From: Blastocatellia bacterium
Lineage (GTDB): Bacteria > Acidobacteriota > Blastocatellia > HR10 > J050
DNA length: 64,000 bases
NCBI GenBank assembly: GCA_026985075.1
Contig: JALSQX010000073.1
Coordinates: 59,299 to 123,298, forward strand
Direction: 5' to 3'
In this document: positions 18,865 through 27,599 of the stretch, piece by piece
Layout of the letters: each line of letters opens with the position of its first letter
How positions within the stretch are numbered: position 1 is the first letter of the stretch
Notes under the pieces: generated by a model
Told to the model about the DNA's origin: nothing
Database searches by the model: none
The model's input: only the letters and a program-made list of their open reading frames with translations
Position numbers and translations under genes: made by a program

Positions 18865-18893
18865 ACATTAGCGACCAGATAAACCGATGTCAA
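18865..18893 (-). promoter_or_regulatory. Sigma-70-type promoter of the TonB receptor gene
   Basis: On the minus strand, TTGACA (18888-18893) and TAATGT (18865-18870) are separated by exactly 17 bases. The transcript leader to the ATG at 18757 is about 100 bases. Confidence 0.65.
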
Positions 18894-18959
18894 GTCTCAG
18901 AAATCGCCGATTGGCCCGTGGACGATGATCGACCGTCGGCGAGTACGCCTCGTTCGCCG

Positions 18960-19127
18960 TCAACTGAACGGATACATGATCCAGGCCAAGGCGAGTCCGA
19001 CGCCCAGAAAGGCAAAAAAGACTTTCACTCCGTAAGCGAATTGATCACGAGGACGCTCTTTGCTGACGATGGCGAAGACGATGGCCACGAAGAGAGCGAA
19101 TAAGATCATTGCCACCAGATGCTTCAC
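18960..19127 (-). CDS. Small two-helix membrane protein
   Basis: A 55-residue protein starting with GTG. Two predicted membrane helices (LVAMILFALFVAIVFAIV and VKVFFAFLGVGLALAWIMY) flank a charged SKERPRDQFAYG loop. The start is supported by GGGGGAGG five to six bases upstream and by a GTGA overlap with the stop codon of the preceding gene, which suggests translational coupling. It was deduced by reading the frame from the overlap. Function unknown; probably a partner of the DUF6677-like protein. Confidence 0.65.
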   Translation of the reverse strand: MKHLVAMILFALFVAIVFAIVSKERPRDQFAYGVKVFFAFLGVGLALAWIMYPFS

Positions 19128-19630
19128 CGTTTCCTCCCCCGCGCAATGTCCGATGCATCGAGAATGACCAGATAATTCAACAATCCGGCGACCAGGAGAA
19201 AGGTGTTGCCGATCTCGTAGGTGGAAGCGGCCGGATGAGTCTGGAATCCCACATCCAACAGGTAACAGAGCCCATAGAGTCCACCGACGCCCACATTGGC
19301 CAGGAAGGGGGCGAGATGAGTCAACACGGTGAACACGGACAACGGCCCACTGAGATCGGGCCGATACAAATGACCGTCCAGCCAGAACAGGCCCAAGAGA
19401 AACATCCCTCCTATGGAGAGAGCTAAGAGCGCGCCGCGCCCCCATCGCTTGAGGACCAGATGTCCTAATCCGGGAAACAGAAAGGCGGCCAGACAAGCGA
19501 GCGCGAGCATGAGTGTCGATGAAGGAGCAAGCGGAGTCGCCGCGGATAACGCTTCGCGCGACCTCACCTCGGGAAGTGATTGCTCCATCGGATGCTCGCT
19601 CGTCTCCACCGGTTGAGCCTCGTGCTCCAT
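19124..19630 (-). CDS. DUF6677-like small integral membrane protein
   Basis: A 168-residue protein with a polar N-terminal tail rich in Glu and Ser, then about four hydrophobic helices: LALACLAAFLFPGLGHLVL, GALLALSIGGMFLLGLFWL, VFTVLTHLAPFLANVGVGGLY and NTFLLVAGLLNYLVILDA. The PGLGHLVLKRWGRGA turn resembles TM2/DUF6677-type proteins. I chose the ATG at 19630 since a strong promoter (19645-19673) covers the upstream GTG at 19666. The predicted transcript starts only about eight bases before this ATG, so no ribosome binding site is possible. Function unknown; it forms a two-gene unit with the small protein after it. Confidence 0.65.
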   Translation of the reverse strand: MEHEAQPVETSEHPMEQSLPEVRSREALSAATPLAPSSTLMLALACLAAFLFPGLGHLVLKRWGRGALLALSIGGMFLLGLFWLDGHLYRPDLSGPLSVFTVLTHLAPFLANVGVGGLYGLCYLLDVGFQTHPAASTYEIGNTFLLVAGLLNYLVILDASDIARGRKR

Positions 19631-19644
19631 GACAGTACCGAGAG

Positions 19645-19673
19645 ATTCTACGAAGGGGGAGCACACCTGTCAA
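19645..19673 (-). promoter_or_regulatory. Consensus sigma-70 promoter with near-leaderless transcript
   Basis: On the minus strand, TTGACA (19668-19673) and TAGAAT (19645-19650) have a 17-base spacer. The ATG of the DUF6677-like gene follows 15 bases after the -10 element. Confidence 0.75.
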
Positions 19674-19731
19674 GGAACCCCCGAGACAGCAAAGGGTTCC
19701 CGGCCAGAGGAGGGGGAATTCATCGGCGATT

Positions 19732-19758
19732 TTGGCATGGACCTCGCGCCTATATAAT
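19732..19758 (+). promoter_or_regulatory. Candidate promoter reading into the 29-bp repeat pair
   Basis: TTGGCA (19732-19737) and TATAAT (19753-19758) have a 15-base spacer on the plus strand, nine bases before the first 29-bp repeat. The -10 is perfect; the spacer is short. Confidence 0.45.
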
Positions 19759-19766
19759 GCCAGGAG

Positions 19767-19856
19767 CCTCACATCCATGCTCGGGAGGGAGATCCGTCCG
19801 TCGCACGCTCCAGGTCAGTTGGGGCATCCTCACATCCATGCTCGGGAGGGAGATCC
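19767..19856. repeat. Two identical 29-bp direct repeats with a 32-bp spacer
   Basis: The same 29 bases, starting CCTCACATCCATGCTC and ending GGGAGATCC, occur at 19767-19795 and 19828-19856. Identity stops exactly at both edges. The 61-base period (29 + 32) equals the geometry of type I-E CRISPR arrays, but only two copies exist and no cas gene is in the window. See the findings. Confidence 0.8.
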
Positions 19857-20213
19857 CATGTCCGCTTCAACTCAGCGCTTCCTCTCCCAAGATGGGAATG
19901 TGCCGCGGGACAGCGCAACGATCATCGCCGGGGAGTCCGGCCAGGCCCATTTCACTTGAGTCTGTCACCCCTCCAGGGCTCATGAGGACGAGGATGCTCA
20001 GGGCACGCGCCTCAGGCCCTCTCGTGGCATCTCTTGGCGACGATCGATTCTCGCCTGACATATCAGAATTGACGCACGAAACGGGCGGATTTATTATGAA
20101 GAACAGGGATTTCAGGTTCGAGAGAGGCTGAAGATAGTAGCGAGCATCGGGTTCGCCCAGCGTAATTGTTTACTTGAAATGACGGATTTTCCGAAAGAGG
20201 AGGAATGACGTCC

Positions 20214-20711
20214 ATGATGGTGAACATATGGCTCGCTCTCTCCCTGTGTCTCCCGGCCCTGCTCCCCCAGGAGCCGCCAGGACAAATGAGAATGCGGGTG
20301 ATTGTCGGTTCTCGCTCAGTCCACATCATTCCGGACCGCCCCTCGGCCTTGATAACCTTCACGCTGCCCGATGATGTCGATGCCCAGGGACCGGCTTTTC
20401 TCATGTTCAAAGTGACCGGAGTGGATCTGGGATTCGACCGCATCTACCTCAACCCTCAGGTGCCCACTCCTGAAAACCCCATCTGCCAGTTCCCCGTCGA
20501 TCCCAATTTCCATTACCTCGTCACCACTCTGGATGGTGTAGTCGGAGGGATGGACAAAGCCGGTTATGCGCTCGTTCGTCCGGGGCTGCTTCGTCCGGGG
20601 GTGAATCGACTGCTGATCTGCGAGGATGGGCACGAGGATGATGATGGGCTCTTCGATTCCTTCAGCCTCAGCGAGATCATCCTGGTGTACACGATCACAT
20701 CCGCACGCTGA
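20214..20711 (+). CDS. Unknown small secreted protein
   Basis: A 165-residue protein with a signal peptide (MMVNIWLALSLCLPALLPQEP). The mature part is beta-rich with no family I recognise: VIVGSRSVHIIPDRPSALIT, FLMFKVTGVDLGFDRIYLN and an acidic EDGHEDDDGLFDSFSLSEI stretch that could bind a metal. The ATG at 20205 overlaps its own AGGAGG, so I chose the ATG at 20214, ten bases after it. It is a single-gene unit; the region before it holds the 29-bp repeat pair. Confidence 0.6.
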   Translation: MMVNIWLALSLCLPALLPQEPPGQMRMRVIVGSRSVHIIPDRPSALITFTLPDDVDAQGPAFLMFKVTGVDLGFDRIYLNPQVPTPENPICQFPVDPNFHYLVTTLDGVVGGMDKAGYALVRPGLLRPGVNRLLICEDGHEDDDGLFDSFSLSEIILVYTITSAR

Positions 20712-20891
20712 GACGCCGCGAGGACTCATCTAAGGTACGGGAGGACGAGATCGATGAAATAGCGCATCGTGGTGGTGATCCTGCCAGTGAGGCTCTACGT
20801 TTGCTGAGATGATTGAGGTCCCCGTGCATTTCACCGCGAGGACTCTCATGTCCTGACCCACTGACTCATGACCGCCGTGAAGTGCGAGCAG

Positions 20892-20920
20892 TTGCCGTTC
20901 GGCCCTATTTTTGCTACTGT
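20892..20920 (+). promoter_or_regulatory. Promoter predicting a leaderless asparaginase mRNA
   Basis: TTGCCG (20892-20897), a 17-base spacer and an extended -10 TGCTACTGT (TACTGT at 20915-20920) lie directly before the ATG at 20930. Only nine bases separate the -10 from the start codon, and no ribosome binding site is present. Confidence 0.55.
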
Positions 20921-20929
20921 TTGTCGGTG

Positions 20930-21958
20930 ATGGATGAGGCACCGGTTCTCGTCGAGGTCACGCGGGGCAACGTTGTCGAATCGCGACATCGCGGGATGAT
21001 CGCCGCCGTCACTGGTCGGGGCGAGGTGATCGCCCGCTCAGGCGATATCGCGTTCGTCACGTTTCTGCGCTCTTCGGCCAAACCATTTCAAGCCATTCCG
21101 CTCGTGGCCAGTGGCGCGTTTGCTCACTTCGGGTTGAGCCAGCGCGAACTGGCGCTCATTGTGGGCTCGCACAGCGGACAGTCGATTCATACGGAAGCCG
21201 TTTCCGGCCTGTTGGCCAGAATCGGGCTGGACGCCTCGGCGCTCAAATGCGGCATCCATCCACCGTTGGACCGAGAGACGGCCAACCGATTGGGCCCCGA
21301 GGGAGCCACCGTCCTGCACAACAACTGTTCGGGCAAGCACGCCGGCATGCTCGCCCTCTGTCGATTCCTCGGTCATGACTTGACCAATTACGACCACCCA
21401 GATCATCCGGTGCAACAACAGATCTTGAGGCATGTGGCCCAATTTGCGGCCACTGAGCCCGAAGTCATGGCCATCGGCGAAGATGGCTGTGGTGTCCCCA
21501 CCTTCGCCGTGACCATCCGCCAGATGGCCCTGATGTATGCGCGGCTGGTCGCTCCTGTGAATGAGGGGATGGAAAAACCGGTCATCGATGCCTGCGCTCA
21601 GATCGTGAAGGCGATGCTCGAATTCCCGGAAATGGTCGGCGGCACGCAAGGACGACTGGATACCGAGTTGATGAACCTCGCTCAGGGACGACTCATCGCC
21701 AAATTGGGAGCCGAGGGCGTTTATACGGTGGGCGTGCGGCCGGACGAGCAATATCCCCATGGTCTGGGAATAGCCGTGAAGGTCGAGGATGGTGATGATC
21801 GTCGCGTGCGCGGTATGGTGCTCATCGAGGTGTTGCGGCAGCTCAGCCTGCTCGACGAAGCCCAACTCGCCGCCTTGGAAAGCCAGCGGCAACGTCCGGT
21901 GAAGAACCATCGCGGCGAAACGGTGGGATATATTCGGCCCGTCTTTCAACTGCGTTGA
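20930..21958 (+). CDS. L-asparaginase II (Rhizobium etli-type, PF06089)
   Basis: A 342-residue enzyme that would hydrolyse L-asparagine to aspartate and ammonia in the cytoplasm. It belongs to the asparaginase II family, related to beta-lactamase-fold enzymes and not to E. coli AnsA/AnsB. The Ser-x-x-Lys motif RSSAK gives Ser48 and Lys51, the same numbers as the catalytic pair of the R. etli enzyme. HNNCSGKHAGM (Cys133, Lys136) and GEDGCGVP (Cys187) match the zinc-site residues of that family. The frame is open upstream, but the ATG at 20930 begins the conserved sequence and sits right after a promoter, which implies a leaderless transcript. Confidence 0.9.
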   Translation: MDEAPVLVEVTRGNVVESRHRGMIAAVTGRGEVIARSGDIAFVTFLRSSAKPFQAIPLVASGAFAHFGLSQRELALIVGSHSGQSIHTEAVSGLLARIGLDASALKCGIHPPLDRETANRLGPEGATVLHNNCSGKHAGMLALCRFLGHDLTNYDHPDHPVQQQILRHVAQFAATEPEVMAIGEDGCGVPTFAVTIRQMALMYARLVAPVNEGMEKPVIDACAQIVKAMLEFPEMVGGTQGRLDTELMNLAQGRLIAKLGAEGVYTVGVRPDEQYPHGLGIAVKVEDGDDRRVRGMVLIEVLRQLSLLDEAQLAALESQRQRPVKNHRGETVGYIRPVFQLR

Positions 21959-22079
21959 TATCGGCGCAGCATTGCATGCTGCGCCCGGTGAGGTCTCACG
22001 CTCACTCCTCACCGTTGAGCGCGAGATTCAACGCAGGACGTCGAACAGGCGAGGTGAGATAGCGGACAGGTTTTGAATC

Positions 22080-23201
22080 ATGGATGAACGAATTCGCACC
22101 CTGTTTCCCGTGACGCGGGAGTACATCTATCTCAATCACGCCGCCATTGGGCCCCTCTCGACGCGCGTCGTCGAGGCCATGCGGGCGTATCTCACCGAAG
22201 CGAGTCGGGAAGGATCGCTCAAATGGCCCATCTGGATGAAGGAAGCCGAAGGCGCCCGTCAACGCGCCGCGCAACTCATCGGCGCAAAGTCCCACGAGAT
22301 CGCTTTCATGCGCAATACGTCGGATGGCCTGGCGGCCATTGCCAATGGTCTCGATTGGCGGCCCGGCGATAATGTGGTCACCTGTGATTGTGAATTTCCG
22401 GCCAACATCTATCCCTGGATGCGCCTGGCATCGCGAGGCGTGGAACTCCGCTTGGCTCACGAACGCCAGGGGCGCATCGATCTGGACGATCTCTTCGCCC
22501 TGGTCGATGAGCGCACGCGCGTCATCACCGTCAGCTTCGTCCAATTTGGCAGCGGATTCCGCATGGATCTTGGCGCGATCGGCGCATTTTGCCGGGAACG
22601 CCGCATTCTGTTCGTCGTCGATGCCATTCAGGGACTCGGCGCTTTGTCGCTGGACGTGCACCGCGATGGTATTGATGCTCTGTCGGCCGATGCCCATAAA
22701 TTCCTCCTGGGACCGGAGGGCATCGCCATCCTGTTCATCTCCGAGCGCCTGTTGGATCGCATCGAACCCACGGTCGTCGGCTGGACCTCGGTGAAATACG
22801 ATTTCGATCGACTGCTCGATTACCAGCTGGAGTACCGCGACGGCGCGGCTCGGTTCGAGCCCGGTTCGCTCAACACCATCGGTGTTCGCGGGTTGCGGGC
22901 CGCCCTCGATCTACTGCTGGACACGGGCATTGAGCGCATCGAGTCGTATCTATTGAGATTAACCGAGTATCTGGCCGAAGGGTTACGAGCCAAAGGGTAT
23001 CATCTGGTCAGCTCGCGGCGACCGGGCGAAGCATCAGCCATCGTCTGTTGCACGCATGAGCGTTACCGGGCATCCGAACTCTGCCAGCGATTGGCCGAGC
23101 GTCGGATCATCACCAGTCACCGGCTGGGCCGGCTGCGCATCTCACCGCATTTTTATAATACTCGAGAGGAGATCGATGCCCTCCTCGACACGCTCCCCTG
23201 A
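22080..23201 (+). CDS. Class V aminotransferase / cysteine-desulfurase-like PLP enzyme
   Basis: A 373-residue fold-type I PLP enzyme. Visible landmarks are the N-terminal YIYLNHAAIGPLS substrate loop (residues 15-27), the cofactor phosphate region RNTSDGLA (78-85), VVDAIQGLGA with Asp181 and Gln184 against the pyridine ring, and the Schiff-base Lys207 in SADAHKFLLGPEG. A C-terminal domain ends DALLDTLP. The active-site Cys loop of true cysteine desulfurases is not apparent, so an isopenicillin-N-epimerase-like or kynureninase-like activity is equally possible. It lies 121 bases after the asparaginase gene in the same direction. The ribosome binding site is weak. Confidence 0.82.
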   Translation: MDERIRTLFPVTREYIYLNHAAIGPLSTRVVEAMRAYLTEASREGSLKWPIWMKEAEGARQRAAQLIGAKSHEIAFMRNTSDGLAAIANGLDWRPGDNVVTCDCEFPANIYPWMRLASRGVELRLAHERQGRIDLDDLFALVDERTRVITVSFVQFGSGFRMDLGAIGAFCRERRILFVVDAIQGLGALSLDVHRDGIDALSADAHKFLLGPEGIAILFISERLLDRIEPTVVGWTSVKYDFDRLLDYQLEYRDGAARFEPGSLNTIGVRGLRAALDLLLDTGIERIESYLLRLTEYLAEGLRAKGYHLVSSRRPGEASAIVCCTHERYRASELCQRLAERRIITSHRLGRLRISPHFYNTREEIDALLDTLP

Positions 23202-23244
23202 GGCCGGGACGTGGACGATGAGCGCACTCATAATACCCGGTCGC

Positions 23245-23634
23245 TCATCCCTCCACCTTGCCCAATAGATGGCGACGAATATGGGGAGGAAGGAAGTACT
23301 CTGAGACCCGACGCATGGTATGAATGAGCGTCACGATGTCTTCCTCTCCTTCCCAATGCTCGCGCAAAGGAGCGTCGCCAGCGCGATAGAGGAGGCGCGT
23401 GAGCGCCAAGGCGATCAAGAACGCATCGTCAACCAAGCCGAAAAAGGGGATGAAATCGGCAATCGTATCGATGGGCGTCAATGTGTACACGAGCGCGGCG
23501 GCGAGGATAGCTTTATCCACCCCTGAGACGCGCCGATCACCGAGGAGCCGGATGATCAATTTCAGCAATTGAGGAATCAATCGGAGAACTCTCCGCATTC
23601 TCTGCCGCAATCGGCGCTTCTCTTTTCTCTTCAT
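23245..23634 (-). CDS. DUF1232 (YkvA-like) membrane protein
   Basis: A 129-residue protein with a strongly basic N-terminus (MKRKEKRRLRQRMRRVLRL) and the DUF1232 core VDKAILAAALVYTLTPIDTI / ADFIPFFGLVDDAFLIALAL, two closely spaced helices with the conserved 'Y.l.PiDlIPDfiP..G..DD' pattern. The frame is open up to 23757, but the extra residues look non-coding and AGAGG lies just before the ATG at 23634. It ends 43 bases from the convergent aminotransferase gene and follows the Rieske gene on the same strand. Function unknown in the whole family. Confidence 0.78.
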   Translation of the reverse strand: MKRKEKRRLRQRMRRVLRLIPQLLKLIIRLLGDRRVSGVDKAILAAALVYTLTPIDTIADFIPFFGLVDDAFLIALALTRLLYRAGDAPLREHWEGEEDIVTLIHTMRRVSEYFLPPHIRRHLLGKVEG

Positions 23635-23734
23635 CGCCTCTGGCTCTCGTGTCCGGCGGAGGGCGAACCCGGAAGCGGCTCGGTTCCAAGGATGATGAGG
23701 AGTCACCTCACCCCTCATACCGATAAGCGATGAC

Positions 23735-24043
23735 TCAGATCTCGATCTCGATATCATCGCCCTGCACCCGCACCGTATAAGTCGCGACGTCGGATTGAGC
23801 GGGTGGACCCAATACTTCTCCGGTAGGGATTTTGAACCGGGCGCCGTGCCACGGGCAGGTCACCTCATCGCCATCGATCATCCCCTCGGCCAGTGGACCG
23901 CCAACATGCGTACAGGTATTCTCAATCGCGTAGTATTGACCATCGATATTAAACAAACCGATGACCGTGCCCTTCACTTCTACGGTCTTGGCCTCTCCCG
24001 GCCCAATTTCACTCGTTTTGGCGACCTTCACGAATTCTCCCAT
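23735..24043 (-). CDS. Rieske-type [2Fe-2S] ferredoxin
   Basis: A 102-residue soluble Rieske protein, the small non-haem dioxygenase ferredoxin type. The cluster ligands are visible: Cys44 and His46 in ENTCTHVGGPL and Cys63 and His66 in VTCPWHGARF. GGAGGAGAATC precedes the ATG. No dioxygenase subunit is nearby, so it may serve as a general electron carrier; the nitrite reductase small subunit type is an alternative. It is followed by the DUF1232 gene. Confidence 0.92.
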   Translation of the reverse strand: MGEFVKVAKTSEIGPGEAKTVEVKGTVIGLFNIDGQYYAIENTCTHVGGPLAEGMIDGDEVTCPWHGARFKIPTGEVLGPPAQSDVATYTVRVQGDDIEIEI

Positions 24044-24446
24044 GATTCTCCTCCATGGAAAAGAGTTTCCGATGAACTTTCGTCCAATGGTATTCCTTCG
24101 ACGCTCGACCCAGCGGAGTAAGTAAGATACCCGCTTCCACCATCCTCGTCAAGAATGCCGCATCCCACTCATGCAGCTGACCCCGTCCCCATGGAGTTCA
24201 CTGCTGGAAAACGGAAGTCCTTCTTCAACCGACGTGAAGCGGTGGCGCTTCTTCCCAAGAAAAAATCCACTCCGCATAAGAGAGCCGATTCAAGGCGCTG
24301 AGCGCGGTGAAGACCGAAACCGTGGATTCTCCTCTCTCCCATCGACTCGCCGGAATTCTGACACGTCCGCCAGACGAAGGGCGATTGCTCCATGGTCTGT
24401 GGGAGAGCCCAGGATGGGCGTATTCGAGTGGTCAGGAGCGGTGGAA

Positions 24447-24483
24447 GGGAGATGGGCTCGCGCAGAGCAGGGGCCCATCTCCC
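24447..24483. repeat. Perfect hairpin, 11-bp arms
   Basis: GGGAGATGGGC (24447-24457) and GCCCATCTCCC (24473-24483) form a perfect stem with a 15-base loop that contains CGCAGAGC. It lies downstream of the minus-strand VIT/vWA gene. Confidence 0.7.
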
Positions 24484-24510
24484 CGTTCGCGCGCGCCGTC
24501 GCCCGTCGGA

Positions 24511-24575
24511 GGGATGAGATCACGCAGAGCGGGCGCCCATCCTCACTCGCGCTGGGAGGGCAGGCATCTCATCCC
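24511..24575. repeat. Second inverted repeat, degenerate copy of the first
   Basis: GGGATGAGAT (24511-24520) and ATCTCATCCC (24566-24575) pair perfectly. The left arm is followed by CACGCAGAGCGGGCGCCCATC, which resembles the loop and right arm of the 24447 hairpin, so the two are probably diverged copies of one element. Confidence 0.6.
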
Positions 24576-24593
24576 GCCGTCCCCCATCCCCGC

Positions 24594-27500
24594 TCACTGG
24601 AGCGCCGCCCATTGGGCATGAGCGATGCTCAACAGCAGAAAAGCGCGCGCCGACGTGGCTATCGGAGATCCAGCATCGAGCTGAAATCCCCCGGCCTGTT
24701 TCCCTCGCGCCGATTGCTTGGTCTGGAGCGCCTCCAGCGCCTTGGCTTCCAGTTGGGCCGACGTTGATCCACCGAGCAGTCGGGCCAGGATCATCTTCAT
24801 CGCCAGCGATTCCAGGTGTTCCGGCTCGGTCACGGTGAGCTGAGCGTCGACCAGCTTCGTGGCCAGCGCGCGGGCGACGTTCGATGAGAGCGAACGCCCG
24901 GCCAGCACCTGAATGAGACGACGCTGGAAAGAAGGCAGGGAAGACGCCGCCTTGATGGCGCGGGCGGCCGCAGAGAAGATGTCATCGTCTATGGACAATC
25001 CCGCCCGTCGGGCGCTCCTTGCGGCCAGCAGTGCCCACGTGCTCGTCGTCGCATCGACCGGACCGCCGATGTGATCCGGCCACAGCCCTCGATTCACCCG
25101 CAGTTTCAACAGCCGATGGAGCATCTCCGTCGCCGCCGTTCGATATCGGGAACTGTGCGTCGCCGCGAAGCTCTCGACCATCGCCCAAGTGGCTAAAGCA
25201 TGCGCTCTGACACCGCCCTCGGAACCAGGGAGCTGGTCCCACAGAGGCGTTCTCAGAGTGTGAATGAGATAGTCCAAGGCGCGTCGCACCTGAGCCTGAT
25301 AGGAGCCGGCGCGATCGGTATGCCCGTTGGCCAGGTAAGCGAGCAAGGTTATGGCCGTCGTCTGGATCGCGCCGACCGTGGGCTGTCTTTGCGATGCCTC
25401 CATCCACACGCCGTTGACTCGCTGATGGCGGAGCAGATAACGGGCCACCGCTCGCAGGCGATCTTCCTTCGTCGCCAGCGAAACGAGGTCGCGCGCGGGC
25501 GGCGGAGAAGCGGTGGGTGCCGGACTCGGCATCGCGATCGGCGGACCGGCATGAGCGCGAGCGCTCTCGGCCACTACACCCCCGATGACGCCACCAGAAA
25601 TGTCCCGAGCGGGAGCCGCCGTGAGGGCCGGGGACATGAAGGCGGCCGCGTTCCCTATGGGTGCTCGCCGCTCTCGGCCAAATACGGCTTCATAGTCCCA
25701 CCCTTCGGGCAAAGGCACCGGAACGACGATGGTTTTGGGTGGACCTCCTTCGGCGGAGCGCACCGTCTTCTCCTCGACGGCGACGAAGGCGGTGAAGGGG
25801 CTCATGAGCTTATGGGTCAAGGCCAGTTGGATGATCTCCTGCTTGGCTGCTTCATCATCGGGATGCGCTACCAGCCGATCGCTCAGGGCTTCGATGCGCG
25901 CCCGCGCCCACAGCGTCGATAAGGTGAGGGCATCGGCCGTCGGATGATCGAACGTCACTCGCAGAGATCGTTCAATCGGGCCGGCGACACTCTGACCGCG
26001 CAGTTTGACCGTCTTCGCTTCCGGGCGCCATACGCGCCCGATGAGCACGAGCGGTCGGGCGAGAAAGACATCGGGCAACGGCGTCGGATAGACTCCATCG
26101 ACGCTGAGGCCACCCCAATCTACGCTCACATCGGTGAGCACCGGAGACGCGATGCGGTTCTGAAAACGCGTGATGACCTCTTCCAGATCTTGACTGGGTA
26201 AGACGAACTCGAACGTGCCTCGACCAAACTCGGCCATCTTGCGAAGGAGGTAATCGTTGGGAGCTGTATCCACGCCGAACGTATAAATCCGCGCGCGCCC
26301 CACTCGTTGTTTCACCGCTCGCAGAATCTGCGCTTCATTCCCCACCTGACCGTCGGTCAAGAAGACGATGAGGGGAAGTCGATGCTCATCGTGCGGTTGA
26401 TCCAAGGCGTGGAGCAGTGGCGGAAGCATCATCGTGCCCCCACCGGCTTGAAGTTCATCAATATAGGCATCGGCGCGATCGACGTTCTCCTGCGTGAAGG
26501 GAACCGGACGAGGCGCGAAAGCAGAGAAGTTGTTGGAGAAGCGGATGATGTTGAAGGCATCTTGCGGATTGAGCCCGTGAATCAACGCTCGCAAGGCATT
26601 CTTGGCCTGTTCTATCTTGGCGCCGGTCATTGACCCGGAGGTATCGATGATGAAGGTGATCTCCTTGGATTGAATCTCATCGATCACATAATCGATGGGC
26701 GGCACGACCATCAACAGGAAATAGCCCTTCCCATCCTCGTCCCGAGCCGTCAATGCCGTCGCCTGGATGTGATCGCCAGCGAGCTGGTATTCGAGCACGA
26801 AGTCTCTGTTAGGGAACTCGTCCTTCCGAACGAGTTCCACGCGAGAGTGGCCGGGACCGAGCTCGGCTATCGAGATGCGATGAGAGGGGCACTGCAGATG
26901 CTGGATGGGGAGCCCCGATTCGATATCGACGCTCAGGCTGATGTTGTATCCCGGCCGCATCTCGGGCTTGAGCACCGGCGGCGTCACCCGCGAGGCATCG
27001 GGAACATCGGTCGTATCCGGCGACCATCCCGTCCCCTGCTTCCCCGTCGGTTCTCCAGGGATGAATCGAGGAGCGACCACCATGGGGAAGCGCAACCGGA
27101 ATCCCCCATCGTCGTATGGCAACACCTGAAAGAAATGGAGGCGAATCCGCACCTCATCGCCAGGCGCAATGTTGGCCACCGAGGTGGTGAAAATATTGGG
27201 GCGCTCCTGTTCGAGCAGGCCAGCTCGACGTCCCGTCCGTTTGGCTCGCTCGTACAGGCGTCGCGCCTCTTCCCGGCGCTTGACGACGCGCCGAATGATC
27301 CGATCGCCGATCTTCATGCTCATGTCATACACGGCGGCCTGCGCGGGGAGGGGGAAGGTGTACACGGCTTCGATTCGCTCGTCCAGAGGATTGGTGAAGA
27401 CCTGCTCGACCTGCACGGACGCCACGAGCCCGGTGATGCGGATGCGGACATCCGTATGCTTGAGCGGGAGTGGCTTCTCTCCATCGACGAGCAGATCGCC

Positions 27501-27599
27501 CGCTCCCACCCAGGCGGGCTCTTTCTGTCTGGCCTCGATGCGACAGCCGAGCGCGAGCATGACGATGGTGAAATTCAAGAGGAATAAAACGAGTTTCAT
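24594..27599 (-). CDS. VIT + von Willebrand A protein with C-terminal alpha/alpha-toroid-like region
   Basis: A 1001-residue exported protein. The N-terminal hydrophobic segment (FLLNFTIVMLALGC) could be a signal peptide or a lipoprotein signal with Cys19. A VIT domain (about 35-185: VQVEQVFTNPLDERIEAVYT, RREEARRLYERAKRTGRRAG) is followed by a vWA domain (about 310-490) with an intact MIDAS start DTSGSM. After a Pro/Ala-rich linker, the last 280 residues form helical repeats like prenyltransferase/squalene-cyclase toroids (GVWMEASQRQPTVGAIQTTA, TTSTWALLAARSARRAG). GGAGAG precedes the ATG. VIT/vWA proteins act at the cell surface in adhesion or metal-dependent binding; this C-terminal fusion is less usual. 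Confidence 0.85.
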   Translation of the reverse strand: MKLVLFLLNFTIVMLALGCRIEARQKEPAWVGAGDLLVDGEKPLPLKHTDVRIRITGLVASVQVEQVFTNPLDERIEAVYTFPLPAQAAVYDMSMKIGDRIIRRVVKRREEARRLYERAKRTGRRAGLLEQERPNIFTTSVANIAPGDEVRIRLHFFQVLPYDDGGFRLRFPMVVAPRFIPGEPTGKQGTGWSPDTTDVPDASRVTPPVLKPEMRPGYNISLSVDIESGLPIQHLQCPSHRISIAELGPGHSRVELVRKDEFPNRDFVLEYQLAGDHIQATALTARDEDGKGYFLLMVVPPIDYVIDEIQSKEITFIIDTSGSMTGAKIEQAKNALRALIHGLNPQDAFNIIRFSNNFSAFAPRPVPFTQENVDRADAYIDELQAGGGTMMLPPLLHALDQPHDEHRLPLIVFLTDGQVGNEAQILRAVKQRVGRARIYTFGVDTAPNDYLLRKMAEFGRGTFEFVLPSQDLEEVITRFQNRIASPVLTDVSVDWGGLSVDGVYPTPLPDVFLARPLVLIGRVWRPEAKTVKLRGQSVAGPIERSLRVTFDHPTADALTLSTLWARARIEALSDRLVAHPDDEAAKQEIIQLALTHKLMSPFTAFVAVEEKTVRSAEGGPPKTIVVPVPLPEGWDYEAVFGRERRAPIGNAAAFMSPALTAAPARDISGGVIGGVVAESARAHAGPPIAMPSPAPTASPPPARDLVSLATKEDRLRAVARYLLRHQRVNGVWMEASQRQPTVGAIQTTAITLLAYLANGHTDRAGSYQAQVRRALDYLIHTLRTPLWDQLPGSEGGVRAHALATWAMVESFAATHSSRYRTAATEMLHRLLKLRVNRGLWPDHIGGPVDATTSTWALLAARSARRAGLSIDDDIFSAAARAIKAASSLPSFQRRLIQVLAGRSLSSNVARALATKLVDAQLTVTEPEHLESLAMKMILARLLGGSTSAQLEAKALEALQTKQSARGKQAGGFQLDAGSPIATSARAFLLLSIAHAQWAALQ

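Larger units (their letters stand above)
24044..24593. other. Intergenic region rich in inverted repeats
   Basis: It lies between the start of the Rieske gene and the 3' end of the VIT/vWA gene. There is no credible gene. Two nested or tandem stem-loops occupy 24447-24575 (listed separately). The Rieske promoter was not identified. Confidence 0.55.
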
